From Murinocardiopsis flavida (lineage in GTDB: Bacteria; Actinomycetota; Actinomycetes; Streptosporangiales; Streptosporangiaceae), in the NCBI RefSeq assembly GCF_003014485.1, contig NZ_PYGA01000003.1, positions 310,001-374,000 of the forward strand: a stretch of DNA of 64,000 nt, in the 5' to 3' direction. Within the stretch, counting starts at the first letter, position 1. The number at the start of each line of letters is the position of its first letter. The notes below the pieces were generated by a model. It did not search any database, had not been told where the DNA came from, and worked only from the letters and a program-made list of their open reading frames with translations. This document shows positions 1 through 8,961 of this stretch, in pieces. A program made the translations under genes and the position numbers.

Positions 1-235
1 GCGCCGTTCACCGCGCGGCAACGCGGCCCACCGGCGGTTCGGCGCGGCAAACCCGCGTTCGGCGGCGCGGCCGACCGGATGCGGCTGGGTCGTGGTGCCA
101 TAGCCGTTTCGGGCTCGGGGCCCCACTGCGCGGCCATCGGGCAGCGGCGCAGTAGGGGGCGCCCGAACGCCCGTCCGGAACACTCCCCGCGTCAGCGGGG
201 CGACCGGTCGGCCGCGCCGCCGTCGACTCCGCGGG

Positions 236-1009
236 TCAGGCGCGCAGCGCCGCGTTCGGGGCGTGCCCCTCTGCGGGCACCTGCCCGGCGCCGGGCTCCG
301 GTGCGGCGGCGCCCTTGCCGGAGGTGTCGGCGACGAAGCGGTACCCGACGTTGCGCACGGTCCCGATGAGCGACTCGTGCTCGCTGCCGAGCTTGGCGCG
401 CAGCCGCCGCACGTGGACGTCGATCGTGCGCGTGCCGCCGAAGTAGTCGTAGCCCCAGACCTCCTGGAGCAGTTGGGCGCGGGTGAAGACCCGGCCGGGG
501 TGCTGCGCGAGGAACTTCAGCAGTTCGAACTCCTTGAACGTGAGGTCGAGGATGCGGCTGCGCAGCCGGGCGATGTAGGTGGCCTCGTCGATGACGAGGT
601 CGCCGCGCCGGATCTCGTCGGGGTCGTCGGTGCCGGTGTCGGCCTGCCCGACGGCCAGCCGCAGGCGGGCCTCGACCTCGGCGGGCCCGGCCGTCGCCAG
701 CAGGAAGTCGTCGACCTGCCAGTCGCCGGTGAGCGCGGCGACGCCGCCCTCGGTGAGGACGGGGATGAGCGGGCAGTCCAATCCCGTCGTGCTGAGCAGC
801 CGGCAGAAGTTGCGGGCCGCGGCGAGGTCGGATCGGGCGTCGACCAGGACGGCGTCGACGGGGGCCGCGGCCGGGCGCTCACCGCCTGGTGCGAGGAGGG
901 CCCCCACCTCGGCGGGTGCGACCCGCACCGAGTGGAGCAGCAGCCCGAGCGCCGGCAGGACGTGGTCGGACGGCTCGGTCGAGTTGGTGAGTAACAGCAA
1001 ATGGCTCAT
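236..1009 (-). CDS. glnR: GlnR, OmpR-family nitrogen regulator
   Basis: Global regulator of nitrogen assimilation in actinomycetes. The 257 residues form an atypical receiver (residues 1-115, beginning [10 protein letters not shown], with Asp57 near the usual phosphorylation position but without the full acidic pocket) and a C-terminal winged helix (about 130-230) with the recognition segment [16 protein letters not shown]. The start at 1009 is chosen because it matches the family N-terminus and has GGGAAGAG upstream; an open frame runs further upstream without homology. No sensor kinase gene adjoins it, as is usual for this orphan regulator. It is transcribed away from the moaD/glutaredoxin pair. 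Family assignment is by recalled similarity and is strong. Confidence 0.93.
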   Translation of the reverse strand: MSHLLLLTNSTEPSDHVLPALGLLLHSVRVAPAEVGALLAPGGERPAAAPVDAVLVDARSDLAAARNFCRLLSTTGLDCPLIPVLTEGGVAALTGDWQVDDFLLATAGPAEVEARLRLAVGQADTGTDDPDEIRRGDLVIDEATYIARLRSRILDLTFKEFELLKFLAQHPGRVFTRAQLLQEVWGYDYFGGTRTIDVHVRRLRAKLGSEHESLIGTVRNVGYRFVADTSGKGAAAPEPGAGQVPAEGHAPNAALRA

Positions 1010-1636
1010 GGGTCTCTTCCCATCGCCCGCGTGACGCGGCTGGTCGAAGGCGCCTTTGCCCCCGGCGAAGAATGATCTTGCGAAATCGCCTCCGAGTGAC
1101 CCCAGGATATCGACCGCCGCCGCCCCCTCACCGGCCACCCTCGGTAATTGATGCCGTTCACGCTGGTCAGGGCCGTAGATACGAGGCATGGTCGGCGCGC
1201 CGCACCACCTGTCCCCGTCGATCCAACGGGGCGGCGCGATTCAACACCCCCCTCAGCCCGGCGCGACGTGGAAGGCTGCCGCTCCGCGCGGAGCGCGAGC
1301 GGCGCGCAATGCCGTTGACTTCGGGGGCGGGATTCGGCCTTGGTGTGGGTTGTGGCCTCGGTTGCATGCCGGGGGCGGATGCCGAGAGCGTCCGTGCCTA
1401 CAGCGGACCTGGGCAAGGATGCTCTCGCCCCCGGATGTCTGCGCCCGCTCCGCAAAGTGCCGCGCCGCGGCAGCCCACCCCCTGTCCGCGATCGCCTGGA
1501 CGCCGGGACGTGGCAGCCCGGCATTCAGGTCATCAGGGGCTTGGGTACGGCCTCGCGCGCGGTGCGGGCGGGCCTGGGGTTAGCGTGGCGTTGGCGGGCC
1601 GACGGCGGCCCGCGCCGATCGAAGGGCGGCCGTGCG
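1010..1636. other. Intergenic region, glnR to moaD-like gene
   Basis: About 630 bases between divergent genes. Open frames run through it on both strands, but their translations are low-complexity Arg/Pro/Gly strings of the kind random high-GC sequence gives, and no family is recognisable. It must hold the promoters of glnR and of the moaD-like gene. I could not identify a convincing GlnR box or promoter, nor any repeat or RNA. Confidence 0.5.
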
Positions 1637-1897
1637 ATGGCGAGTGCCACCATCCGGTACTGGGCCGCGGCGAAAGAGGCCGCGGGAACCGCCGAGGAGA
1701 CCGTTGACGGCGCCACGCTCGCCGAGGCGCTCGACGCCGTCCGCTCCCGGCACGGCGCCAACGGGCGCCTCCTCGACGTGCTGCGGCGGTCGTCGTTCCT
1801 CGTCGACGAGGTCCCGGCGGGGCGCCGACCCCACGGGGAGATCATGCTGGCCGACGGCAGCAGCGTCGAGGTGCTGCCGCCATTCGCGGGGGGATGA
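1637..1897 (+). CDS. MoaD/ThiS-family ubiquitin-like sulfur carrier
   Basis: An 86-residue protein of the beta-grasp sulfur-carrier family. It starts MASATIRYWAAAKEAAG and ends PPFAGG. The C-terminal Gly-Gly is the site that is adenylated and thiocarboxylated in MoaD, ThiS and CysO proteins. No other molybdopterin, thiamin or cysteine synthase gene is adjacent, so which pathway it serves cannot be told. Its stop overlaps the start of the glutaredoxin-like gene (ATGA), indicating translational coupling and suggesting a joint sulfur or redox role. Confidence 0.8.
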   Translation: MASATIRYWAAAKEAAGTAEETVDGATLAEALDAVRSRHGANGRLLDVLRRSSFLVDEVPAGRRPHGEIMLADGSSVEVLPPFAGG

Positions 1898-2271
1898 CGA
1901 CCATGTGGCTGCGGCGCGGCGGACGCGATGGGCAGCGCGGCGAGGACGCGGGGCAGCAGTACGGCGAAGGCGCGGTGCGGAAGCGCGGCGAGGACGCGGG
2001 GCGGGAGCAGGGCTCCGCTGCCGACGGGCCCCGGATCACGATGCTCGGCAAGCCGGGCTGCCACCTGTGTGACGAAGCCCTCCAGGTCATCGCGCGGGTC
2101 GCGGCGGAGTACGGCGCCGAGTACACGGTGCGCGACCTCACCATGGCGGACGACGAGGAGAAGCTGGAGTACTGGGAGAAGATCCCGGTCGTCTTCGTCG
2201 ACGGTGAGGAGCACGCGCACTGGCGCGTCAGCGAGCCGCGGCTCCGGGCCGCCCTGGACGCCTCGCGGTGA
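1894..2271 (+). CDS. Glutaredoxin-like family protein
   Basis: A 125-residue protein whose first 45 residues are a low-complexity charged stretch (Arg, Gly, Glu, Gln) and whose remainder is a thioredoxin fold with the motif KPGCHLCDEA near residues 53-62. The CxxC and the later IPVVFVDG cis-proline strand fit glutaredoxin-like oxidoreductases. Actinobacteria often use such proteins with mycothiol (mycoredoxins), but CHLC is not the classical mycoredoxin CPYC, so the partner thiol is unknown. The ATG at 1894 overlaps the preceding stop. An in-frame ATG at 2041 starts right at the domain, so the extension may not be translated. Confidence 0.8.
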   Translation: MTTMWLRRGGRDGQRGEDAGQQYGEGAVRKRGEDAGREQGSAADGPRITMLGKPGCHLCDEALQVIARVAAEYGAEYTVRDLTMADDEEKLEYWEKIPVVFVDGEEHAHWRVSEPRLRAALDASR

Positions 2272-2315
2272 TGCCCCGCGGCGGCCGGCTGCCGTAGGCA
2301 TCCGGGGGTCCCGAC

Positions 2316-2464
2316 GTGCCCGCGTGTGGAACGGCGGGCCCGGCCTGCCGCCTGGTCCCGGGGTCCTGGTGTGCCGGCGTGTGAAGCGGTGCGGGCCCGG
2401 CCTGCCGCCTGGTCCCGGGGTCCTGGTGTGTCCGCATGTGAAACGGTGTGCGCCCGGCCTGCCA
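2316..2464 (+). repeat. Three imperfect tandem copies of a 53-57 bp unit
   Basis: Units begin at about 2316, 2369 and 2426. Copies 1 and 2 share the same 3' half (CCCGGCCTGCCGCCTGGTCC then CGGGGTCCTG) and a degenerate 5' half containing GTGTGRANCGG. Copy 3 keeps the 5' half and is truncated after CGCCCGGCCTGCC. The array ends 11 bases before the Rex operator. Each copy has a TGTGRA-like half-site resembling half of a Rex box. Confidence 0.7.
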
Positions 2465-2474
2465 TGGCCCCACT

Positions 2475-2503
2475 TTGTGCGCGTGTTCACAAGGGCGTAG
2501 CCT
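2475..2503 (+). promoter_or_regulatory. Rex operator overlapping the rex promoter
   Basis: TTGTGCGCGTGTTCACAA at 2475-2492 matches 15 of 18 positions of the Streptomyces Rex operator (TTGTGAACGCGTTCACAA, recalled) with both outer half-sites intact. TTGTGC (2475-2480) and TAGCCT (2498-2503), 17 bases apart, form a plausible -35/-10 pair, so Rex bound here would block its own promoter. This predicts autoregulation by the NADH/NAD+ ratio and redox control of any haem genes co-transcribed with rex. Confidence 0.75.
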
Positions 2504-2607
2504 GAGGAGGAATTCGTTCCGGGAAGCCCAACGCGGGCCCGTGGGCCCTCCTTTGCGCGGGCGCAGGGCCGGCGCCGAACCGATCACCGATCGGGGCGGC
2601 GTTCGGG

Positions 2608-3369
2608 GTGACCGGCCCCCGCCGACACCCCCAGGTCCAGGAGCCAGCACACGTGACCCGTCGTGAACCCCGCCCTCGCGAGAGGGGGATCCCGGAGGCG
2701 ACCGTCGCGAGGCTCCCGGTCTACCTGCGGGCCCTCCAAGCGCTCAGCGAGAGCGGGACGCCCACCGTGTCGTCGGAGGAGCTGGCCTCGCGCGCGGGGG
2801 TGAACTCGGCGAAACTCCGCAAGGACCTGTCGCACCTGGGGTCGTACGGGACCCGGGGCGTCGGCTACGACGTCGGATACCTCGTCTACCAGATCTCCCG
2901 TGAGCTTGGTCTCACCCAGGACTGGTCGGTGGCGATCGTCGGGGCCGGCAACCTGGGCCGCGCCCTCGCGAACTACGGGGGTTTCGGCACCCGCGGCTTC
3001 CGCATCGCCGCCCTGCTCGACGCCGAGCCGGCGCTGGTCGGCGACCGGGTCGCGGGCCTCTCGGTGGGGCATATCGACACACTCGAAGGTGTTGTGGAGG
3101 CTGAGAACGTCTCCATCGGGGTCATCGCGACCCCGGCGCAGGCGGCGCAGGCGGTGTGCGACCGGTTCGTGGGGGCCGGCGTGACCAGTGTGTTGAACTT
3201 CGCCCCGGTGGTGCTCAATGTGCCTCCGGAGGTCGATGTGCGTAAGGTCGATTTGTCCATCGAGTTGCAGATCCTGGCCTTCCACGAGCAGCGCAAGGCC
3301 GACGGGCGGGAGGGCCCCGAGCGGATCGGGACCCTGGACGCGCCGCCCGGTCCGGCCGGGGGACAGTAG
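2608..3369 (+). CDS. rex: Redox-sensing transcriptional repressor Rex
   Basis: Rex represses genes for alternative respiration and haem synthesis and is released from DNA by NADH. The protein (253 residues, or 238 from the GTG at 2653) has the N-terminal winged helix (ATVARLPVYLRALQAL, then VSSEELASRAGVNSAKLRKD), the linker GSYGTRGVGYDV and a Rossmann domain with GAGNLG near residues 112-117. The C-terminal domain-swap helix (SIELQILAFHEQ) is present. Its position just upstream of hemA and hemC reproduces the actinomycete rex-hemACD arrangement. A matching operator lies about 115 bases upstream. Confidence 0.96.
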   Translation: MTGPRRHPQVQEPAHVTRREPRPRERGIPEATVARLPVYLRALQALSESGTPTVSSEELASRAGVNSAKLRKDLSHLGSYGTRGVGYDVGYLVYQISRELGLTQDWSVAIVGAGNLGRALANYGGFGTRGFRIAALLDAEPALVGDRVAGLSVGHIDTLEGVVEAENVSIGVIATPAQAAQAVCDRFVGAGVTSVLNFAPVVLNVPPEVDVRKVDLSIELQILAFHEQRKADGREGPERIGTLDAPPGPAGGQ

Positions 3370-3374
3370 AAGCA

Positions 3375-3400
3375 GTCGGCGGGCGAGCGGCCCGCCCGAC
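3375..3400 (+). promoter_or_regulatory. Hairpin between rex and hemA
   Basis: GTCGGCGGGC (3375-3384) pairs with GCCCGCCCGAC (3390-3400) with one bulged base and a 5-base loop, 6 bases after the rex stop. It lacks a U-tract. It could be a partial terminator, or an mRNA-stability element separating rex from the hem genes. Confidence 0.45.
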
Positions 3401-3530
3401 GGTGGTCGAGAGAGTCGAGAATGAGGAGCGCGGCCCCTGGCCGCGCGAACGTGCGTAGACCAGGTGCGCGCGGGGCCCGAACGCGCATCGCGGGCCGCCG
3501 CGCCGCGGTGTTTCCTGCTTGGGAGTGCAG

Positions 3531-4985
3531 ATGAGTGTCCTCGCCGTTGGACTGAGCCATCGGAGCTCACCCGTGGCGCTGCTGGAGCGCGTCGCGATGA
3601 GTGGTGAGACCCGGCTCAAAGCCATGTCCGACATGGCCGGCGCGCCTTCGGTCAACGAGGCGCTGATCGTCTCCACCTGCAACAGGGTGGAGGTCTACGC
3701 CGAGGTCTCCTCGTTCCACCCCGGCCTCGCCGCCATCACCGAGATCCTGGCGTGGAACACCGGCGTCTCCCTCGCCGAGCTGACCGGCCACCTCTACGTC
3801 CACTACGACGAGCGCGCCGTGCAGCACCTGTTCTCCGTCGCCTGCGGGCTCGACTCGATGGTCGTCGGCGAGGGGCAGATCCTCGGCCAGGTGCGCAACT
3901 CCATGAAGGACGCCCAGCACGCCGGGTCCATCGGGCGGGTGCTGAACGACCTCGGGCAGCGCGCCCTGCGCGTCGGCAAGCGCGCGCACACCGAGACCCA
4001 CCTCGACCAGGCCGGCGCCGACATGGTGGGCCTCGGCCTCGCCGTCGCGGAGCGCCACCTCGCCGCACGCCCCGCCGGGGCCGCGGGCGCGGTCGTCGCC
4101 GCCGCAGGCTGCCCCGCCGGTGCGATGGCGGCGCCCATGGCGACCGAGGACATCGCGGCCGCGCTGCCCGAACCGCGTGCGCTCACCGGCATGCGCGTCC
4201 TGGTGCTGGGCGCCGGGTCGATGAGCGCGCTGTCGGCCAACACCGTGGCCCGGCAGGGGGCGGGCACCGTGGTCGTCGCCAACCGGACCTTCGAGCGCGC
4301 CGCGCGGCTCGCCGAGTGCCTGACCGAGGCGTACGAACCCATCAGCAGCCGCGCGATCCCCATCGAGCAGGCGGCCGACGTGCTCGCAGAGACCGACCTG
4401 GTCATCTCCTGCACCGGCGCCCAGGACCTGGTGCTCGGCGCCGAGGACGTCGCGGCCGCCGCGGCGCGCCGCGGCGGCCGCCCCCTGGTCCTGCTCGACC
4501 TCGCGCTGCCCCGCGACGTCGACGAGGCCGTGCGCGCCGTCCCCGGCGTGCACCTGGTCGACATCGAGGACCTGCGGCGCGCGGCGGCCGAAGGCGCCGA
4601 CGACACATCCGGGCGCATCGGCGCGCTGTCGGTCGTGCGCGACATCGTCGAGGAGGAGGTCGGCGAGTACCGGACCGTGCGCCGCGTCGAGCAGGTGGCG
4701 CCGACCGTCGTCGCGCTGCGCAGCAAGGCGCAGCGGGTGGTCGACACCGAGCTGACCCGCTTGCACGGGCGGCTGCCCGAACTCGACGACCGCTCCAGGG
4801 ACGAGGTCGGCCGGACGATCCGCAGGGTCGTGGACAAGCTGCTGCACCAGCCCACCGTCCGCGTGAAGGAGCTCGCGGCGGGCCCCGACGGCGGCTCCTA
4901 CGAGGCAGCCCTGCGCGAACTGTTCGACCTCGACCCGCACACCGCCGATGTGGTGCCCCCCGAGGCCGCGAAGGAGCGGAATTGA
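3531..4985 (+). CDS. hemA: Glutamyl-tRNA reductase
   Basis: First committed step of C5-pathway tetrapyrrole synthesis: NADPH-dependent reduction of glutamyl-tRNA(Glu) to glutamate-1-semialdehyde. The 484-residue protein shows the catalytic Cys50 in STCNRVEVY, a specificity helix region (SMVVGEGQILGQV), an NADPH site at GAGSMS (about residue 227) and the C-terminal dimerisation helices. An Ala/Gly-rich insertion of about 40 residues precedes the NADPH domain, as I recall for other actinomycetes. ATG at 3531 is preferred over TTG at 3519 because GGGAG (3521-3525) is well placed. The stop overlaps the hemC start. Confidence 0.96.
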   Translation: MSVLAVGLSHRSSPVALLERVAMSGETRLKAMSDMAGAPSVNEALIVSTCNRVEVYAEVSSFHPGLAAITEILAWNTGVSLAELTGHLYVHYDERAVQHLFSVACGLDSMVVGEGQILGQVRNSMKDAQHAGSIGRVLNDLGQRALRVGKRAHTETHLDQAGADMVGLGLAVAERHLAARPAGAAGAVVAAAGCPAGAMAAPMATEDIAAALPEPRALTGMRVLVLGAGSMSALSANTVARQGAGTVVVANRTFERAARLAECLTEAYEPISSRAIPIEQAADVLAETDLVISCTGAQDLVLGAEDVAAAAARRGGRPLVLLDLALPRDVDEAVRAVPGVHLVDIEDLRRAAAEGADDTSGRIGALSVVRDIVEEEVGEYRTVRRVEQVAPTVVALRSKAQRVVDTELTRLHGRLPELDDRSRDEVGRTIRRVVDKLLHQPTVRVKELAAGPDGGSYEAALRELFDLDPHTADVVPPEAAKERN

Positions 4986-5953
4986 CCTCTGCAACAACGG
5001 CAGCACGGCTCGGCACCCGCCGGAGCACCATGGCGACCACCCAGTCGCAGGTGGTCGCCGACCTGGTCACCGAACGCACCGGGGTGCCCGTCGAACTCGT
5101 GCTCATCACCAGCTTCGGCGACGTCACCAAGGCGCACCTGACCCAGCTCGGCGGCACCGGGGTGTTCGTCAACGCGCTGCGCGACGAGCTGCACGCCGGG
5201 AGCATCGACTTCGCGGTGCACTCCCTCAAGGACCTGCCCACTGCGGCGGCCGAAGGGCTGGCCCTCGCCGCCGTCCCGGCGCGCGACGACCCCCGCGACG
5301 CGCTGTGCGCCCGCGACGGCCTGGCATTCGCCGACCTGCCCGAGGGCGCGACCGTCGGCACGGGTTCCCCGCGCCGGGTCGCCCAGCTCGCGGCGCTGCG
5401 CCCCGATCTCGTCTACGTCCCCATTCGCGGCAACGCGGAGACCCGCCTCGGCAAGGTCGCGGGCGGCGAGCTCGACGCCGTCGTGCTCGCCTACGCCGGC
5501 CTGGCGCGGGTGGGCAGGTCCGCCGACGTCACCGACGTGTTCGGCCCCGACCGGATGCTGCCGGCGCCCGGCCAGGGCGCGCTCGCCGTGGAGTGCGCCG
5601 CCGAGGACGCCGCCGACCGCCTGGGCTACCTCGGCACCGTCGACCACGCCGCCACGCGGGCGGCGGTCACGGCCGAGCGCACGGTGCTCGCGGAGCTCGA
5701 AGCGGGCTGCGCCGCCCCCGTGGGGGCGCTCGCCGAGATCGAGGACGACCTGCTGCGGCTGCGCGCCGCGGTCGTCGCCGTCGACGGCTCCGAGTCCGTG
5801 CGCCGCGAGCGCAGCGTGCGCCTGGAGACCGAGCGGCCCACCGGCGCCGACGAGTCGCGGCTGATGGCGGCCGACCTCGGGCGGGAGCTGGCCCGCGAGA
5901 TGATCGCCGAGGGCGCCGACCGGATCGTGGCCGACGCCGCGGCGCAGAAGTAG
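4982..5953 (+). CDS. hemC: Porphobilinogen deaminase (hydroxymethylbilane synthase)
   Basis: Polymerises four porphobilinogen molecules into hydroxymethylbilane. TTG at 4982, overlapping the hemA stop (TTGA), with AAGGAG at 4971-4976, gives 323 residues and keeps the conserved N-terminal ARLGTRRS. The first in-frame ATG (5030) would delete that substrate-binding motif. Other family motifs are VFVNALRDEL, DFAVHSLKDLPT, GTGSPRR, IRGNAETRLGKV and the dipyrromethane-cofactor cysteine in EAGCAAPVG (about residue 242). The start-stop overlap implies translational coupling to hemA. Confidence 0.95.
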   Translation: MTSATTAARLGTRRSTMATTQSQVVADLVTERTGVPVELVLITSFGDVTKAHLTQLGGTGVFVNALRDELHAGSIDFAVHSLKDLPTAAAEGLALAAVPARDDPRDALCARDGLAFADLPEGATVGTGSPRRVAQLAALRPDLVYVPIRGNAETRLGKVAGGELDAVVLAYAGLARVGRSADVTDVFGPDRMLPAPGQGALAVECAAEDAADRLGYLGTVDHAATRAAVTAERTVLAELEAGCAAPVGALAEIEDDLLRLRAAVVAVDGSESVRRERSVRLETERPTGADESRLMAADLGRELAREMIAEGADRIVADAAAQK

Positions 5954-6071
5954 CCGGTCCGCGCGCTCAGGAGCGCTGACCCGGGAGAAGAGAGGGACCG
6001 CACGAGGCATCGCGGCCCGCCGGACCGGCGGGCCGGCCGCCGACCGGAACCCGAGGAAGAAACGAGGCATC

Positions 6072-7739
6072 TTGAACCCGCAGAGTGAGAATCGCGAGTC
6101 GCGGCCGGGCACCGACGGGCACGTGGCGCTGGTCGGCGCGGGCCCCGGCGACGCGGAGCTGCTGACGCTGCGGGGCGCCGCACTGCTGGCGCGTGCCGAC
6201 GTCGTGCTCACCATCCGCGAGCCGGGCCCCGAACTCGCCAAGCACCGGACCGCGCTGCTCGCGCACTGCCGGCCCGACGTCACGGTCATCGAGCCGGCGG
6301 AGTGCGGCGGCGAGATCGACGCGGTCGTCGTGGGCCACGCACGCGACGGCCTGCGGGTGGTCCGCCTGTACAGCGGCGACCCGATGTTCGGCTGCCGCGG
6401 TGCGCTCCTCGCGGCCGCCTGCCGCGACGCCGGGGTCGAGTACGAGGTCGTCCCGGGCCTGTCGGCGGTGTCCGCAGTGCCCGCGTACGCCGGGATCCCG
6501 CTGATGCCCGAGGGTGTCTCCGAGGTCCGCGTGCTCGACGCCAAGGGCCGCGACGTCGACTGGAGCGTCCACGGCGACACCGACACCACACTGGTCGTCC
6601 TGTTCCCCGACGCCGACGACGCCGACCGCGGGCACGGCGGGCCGGGGTTCGACCAGGTGTGCAAGGCCCTCGTCGCCGCCGGCCGCCCGCAGTCAACCCC
6701 GGTCGCGGTGACCCGCATGGGTGCCACCACCGAGCAGACCACCGTCGTGTCCACCCTCCAGCGCCTCGTCGCCGACCTGAAGTCGGCCGACGCCAAGGGC
6801 CACAACGTGACCACCCCCGCGCTGCTGGTCGTCGGGCCGGGGGTCGCCGAGCAGCGGAAGCTCTCCTGGTACGAGTCGCGCCCCCTTTTCGGCTGGCGGG
6901 TGCTCGTCCCGCGGACCAAGGAGCAGGCGGCGAGCCTGTCCGAGCAGCTGCGCGGCTACGGCGCGGTGCCCGAGGAGGTGCCCACCATCTCGGTCGAGCC
7001 GCCGCGGACACCGCAGCAGATGGAGCGGGCGGTGCGCGGCCTGGTCACCGGCCGCTACCAGTGGGTGGCGTTCACCTCCGTCAACGCGGTCAAGGCCATC
7101 CGCGAGCGGTTCGAGGAGTACGGGCTCGACGCCCGTGCGTTCGCCGGGGTGAAGGTCGCGGCCGTGGGCGAGCAGACCGCCGCGTCGCTGCGCGCGTTCG
7201 GCATCCAGCCCGACCTGCTGCCCGCGGCGGACGACCAGTCCGGCGCCGGGCTGGTGGCGGTCTGGCCGCCCTACGACGCCGAACTCGACCCGATCGAGCG
7301 GGTCCTGCTGCCGCGCGCCGACATCGCCACCGAGACCCTCTCCGAGGGTGTCAGCGCCCTGGGCTGGGAGGTCGACGACGTCACCGCCTACCGGACGGTG
7401 CGCGCCGCGCCGCCGCCCGAGCCCGTCCGCGAGGCCATCAAGGGCGGCGGGTTCGACGCCGTCCTGTTCACGTCGTCCTCGACGGTGCGTAACCTGGTGG
7501 GTATCGCGGGCAAACCGCACAAGACGACCGTCATCGCCGTCATCGGGCCCGAGACCGCCAAGACCGCCGAGGAGTTCGGCCTCCGCGTCGACGTCGTCGC
7601 GCCGAAGACCTCGGTTTCGGCCCTGGCGGCCGCGCTTTCCGAGTACGGTTCTGTCCAACGGGCCGACGCCCTCGCCGAGGGCAAACCGGTCCTGCGGCCG
7701 AGCCAGAAGCGGCGCGGACGCCGCCGCAAGACCGTCTGA
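6072..7739 (+). CDS. Fused uroporphyrinogen-III methyltransferase/synthase
   Basis: A 555-residue fusion. The N-terminal half (to about 255) is a SAM-dependent methyltransferase of the CobA/SUMT type, with VALVGAGPGDAELLTLRGA, the LYSGDPMFGCRG loop and a conserved proline-rich YAGIPLMPEG segment; it directs uroporphyrinogen III to sirohaem and cobalamin. The C-terminal half (from about 270, GWRVLVPRTKEQA) is uroporphyrinogen-III synthase (HemD), with VAFTSVNAVKAI and VLFTSSSTVRNLVG. A basic tail (KRRGRRRKT) ends it. The TTG start at 6072 has ACGAGG 5 bases upstream. The fusion puts the haem/sirohaem branch point in one polypeptide and is common in actinobacteria. Confidence 0.92.
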   Translation: MNPQSENRESRPGTDGHVALVGAGPGDAELLTLRGAALLARADVVLTIREPGPELAKHRTALLAHCRPDVTVIEPAECGGEIDAVVVGHARDGLRVVRLYSGDPMFGCRGALLAAACRDAGVEYEVVPGLSAVSAVPAYAGIPLMPEGVSEVRVLDAKGRDVDWSVHGDTDTTLVVLFPDADDADRGHGGPGFDQVCKALVAAGRPQSTPVAVTRMGATTEQTTVVSTLQRLVADLKSADAKGHNVTTPALLVVGPGVAEQRKLSWYESRPLFGWRVLVPRTKEQAASLSEQLRGYGAVPEEVPTISVEPPRTPQQMERAVRGLVTGRYQWVAFTSVNAVKAIRERFEEYGLDARAFAGVKVAAVGEQTAASLRAFGIQPDLLPAADDQSGAGLVAVWPPYDAELDPIERVLLPRADIATETLSEGVSALGWEVDDVTAYRTVRAAPPPEPVREAIKGGGFDAVLFTSSSTVRNLVGIAGKPHKTTVIAVIGPETAKTAEEFGLRVDVVAPKTSVSALAAALSEYGSVQRADALAEGKPVLRPSQKRRGRRRKTV

Positions 7740-7893
7740 ACCGCACCCGCCGCAGTACGCCGCCGATGCCCTGTCTAGGCTGGTCCGAATACCACTTGGC
7801 GCATTGGTCCGATCCGTCCCCTTCGGAGGGCGGGCGCACAGGGCGGCGGCACCGCTGTACCCGGCGAGGATCCACGACAAGGAGTGATCCACC

Positions 7894-8877
7894 ATGACCG
7901 CCCGTTTCCCCGCGGCACGGCCGCGCAGGCTGCGCGGCACGGCCGCGATGCGCCGGCTGGTCGCCGAGACGCGCGTGCGCCCGGCGGATCTCGTCCTGCC
8001 GCTGTTCGTCAAGGAGGGCATCGACGCACCGGTCCCGGTGGCGTCCATGCCCGGGGTGTTCCAGCACACCAGGGAGAGCCTCCGCAAGGCGGCCCACGAG
8101 GCGGTCGAGGCGGGCGTCGGCGGGCTGATCCTGTTCGGCATCCCCGAAACGAAGGACGCCGCCGGGTCCGCCGCCGACGACCCCGCGGGCATCGTGCAGA
8201 AGGCGCTGCGCGATCTCAGCGGCGAGTTCGGCGACGACATCGTGATCATGGCGGACCTCTGCCTCGACGAGTACACCTCGCATGGGCACTGCGGCCTGCT
8301 GACCCCCACCGGCGCCGTCGACAACGACGCCACCCTCGCGCGCTACGCCTCCATCGCCGTCGCCCAGGCGGCGGCGGGCGTGCAGGTCGTGGCGCCCAGC
8401 GGGATGATGGACGGCCAGGTCGGCGCCATCCGCACCGCGCTCGACGAAGCCGGGTACACCGACGTCGCGATCCTGGCCTACGCCGCGAAGTACTCCTCGG
8501 CGTTCTACGGGCCGTTCCGCGACGCGGCCGAGTGCGCGCCGCAGTTCGGCGACCGGTCGAGCTACCAGCAGGACCCCGCCAACGCCATGGAGGCGCTGCG
8601 CGAGGTCGAACTGGACCTCGCCGAAGGCGCCGACATGGTCATGGTCAAACCGGGGCTCGCCTACCTCGACATCGTCGCCAAGGTCGCCGACTCTGTCCGG
8701 GTACCCGTATCGGCCTACCAGGTCAGCGGCGAGTACGCCATGGTCGAGGCGGCGGCGCAGAACGGGTGGCTCGACCGCGAACGGGTCATCATCGAGACGC
8801 TCACCTCCTACCGGAGAGCGGGCGCGCGCCAGATCCTCACCTACTGGGCGTGTGAGGCCGCGCGAATGCTGCGCTGA
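7894..8877 (+). CDS. hemB: Delta-aminolevulinic acid dehydratase
   Basis: Condenses two 5-aminolevulinate molecules into porphobilinogen. The 327 residues show the Schiff-base lysines in YAAKYSS (about 199) and MVKPGLAYLD (about 252), the aspartate-rich metal loop DLCLDEYTSHGHCG and the C-terminal SYRRAGARQILTYWA. ATG at 7894 follows AAGGAG. A 154-base gap separates it from the cobA-hemD fusion; it contains TAGGCT at 7776-7781, so hemB may have its own promoter as well as read-through from rex-hemACD. Confidence 0.96.
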   Translation: MTARFPAARPRRLRGTAAMRRLVAETRVRPADLVLPLFVKEGIDAPVPVASMPGVFQHTRESLRKAAHEAVEAGVGGLILFGIPETKDAAGSAADDPAGIVQKALRDLSGEFGDDIVIMADLCLDEYTSHGHCGLLTPTGAVDNDATLARYASIAVAQAAAGVQVVAPSGMMDGQVGAIRTALDEAGYTDVAILAYAAKYSSAFYGPFRDAAECAPQFGDRSSYQQDPANAMEALREVELDLAEGADMVMVKPGLAYLDIVAKVADSVRVPVSAYQVSGEYAMVEAAAQNGWLDRERVIIETLTSYRRAGARQILTYWACEAARMLR

Positions 8878-8961
8878 CGGGGAATGCCTCCCCGGGCCTG
8901 GACCGCGGATCGGGGAGAAGCCGACACAGATCCGCGGGACGGGAACGACAAGGGGGTACCA

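Noticed and set aside
1-235. Possible gene or terminator at the window start
   Set aside because: Only weak 6-base stems and a low-complexity frame; nothing that can be supported.
1140-1165. GTAAT...GTTCAC resembling a GlnR box
   Set aside because: Half-site spacing and bases do not fit the gTnAC-n6-GaAAC pattern well enough.
1006-1707. Open frames on both strands upstream of moaD-like gene
   Set aside because: Translations are Arg/Pro/Gly-rich with no domain, and lack ribosome-binding sites; typical of random high-GC sequence.
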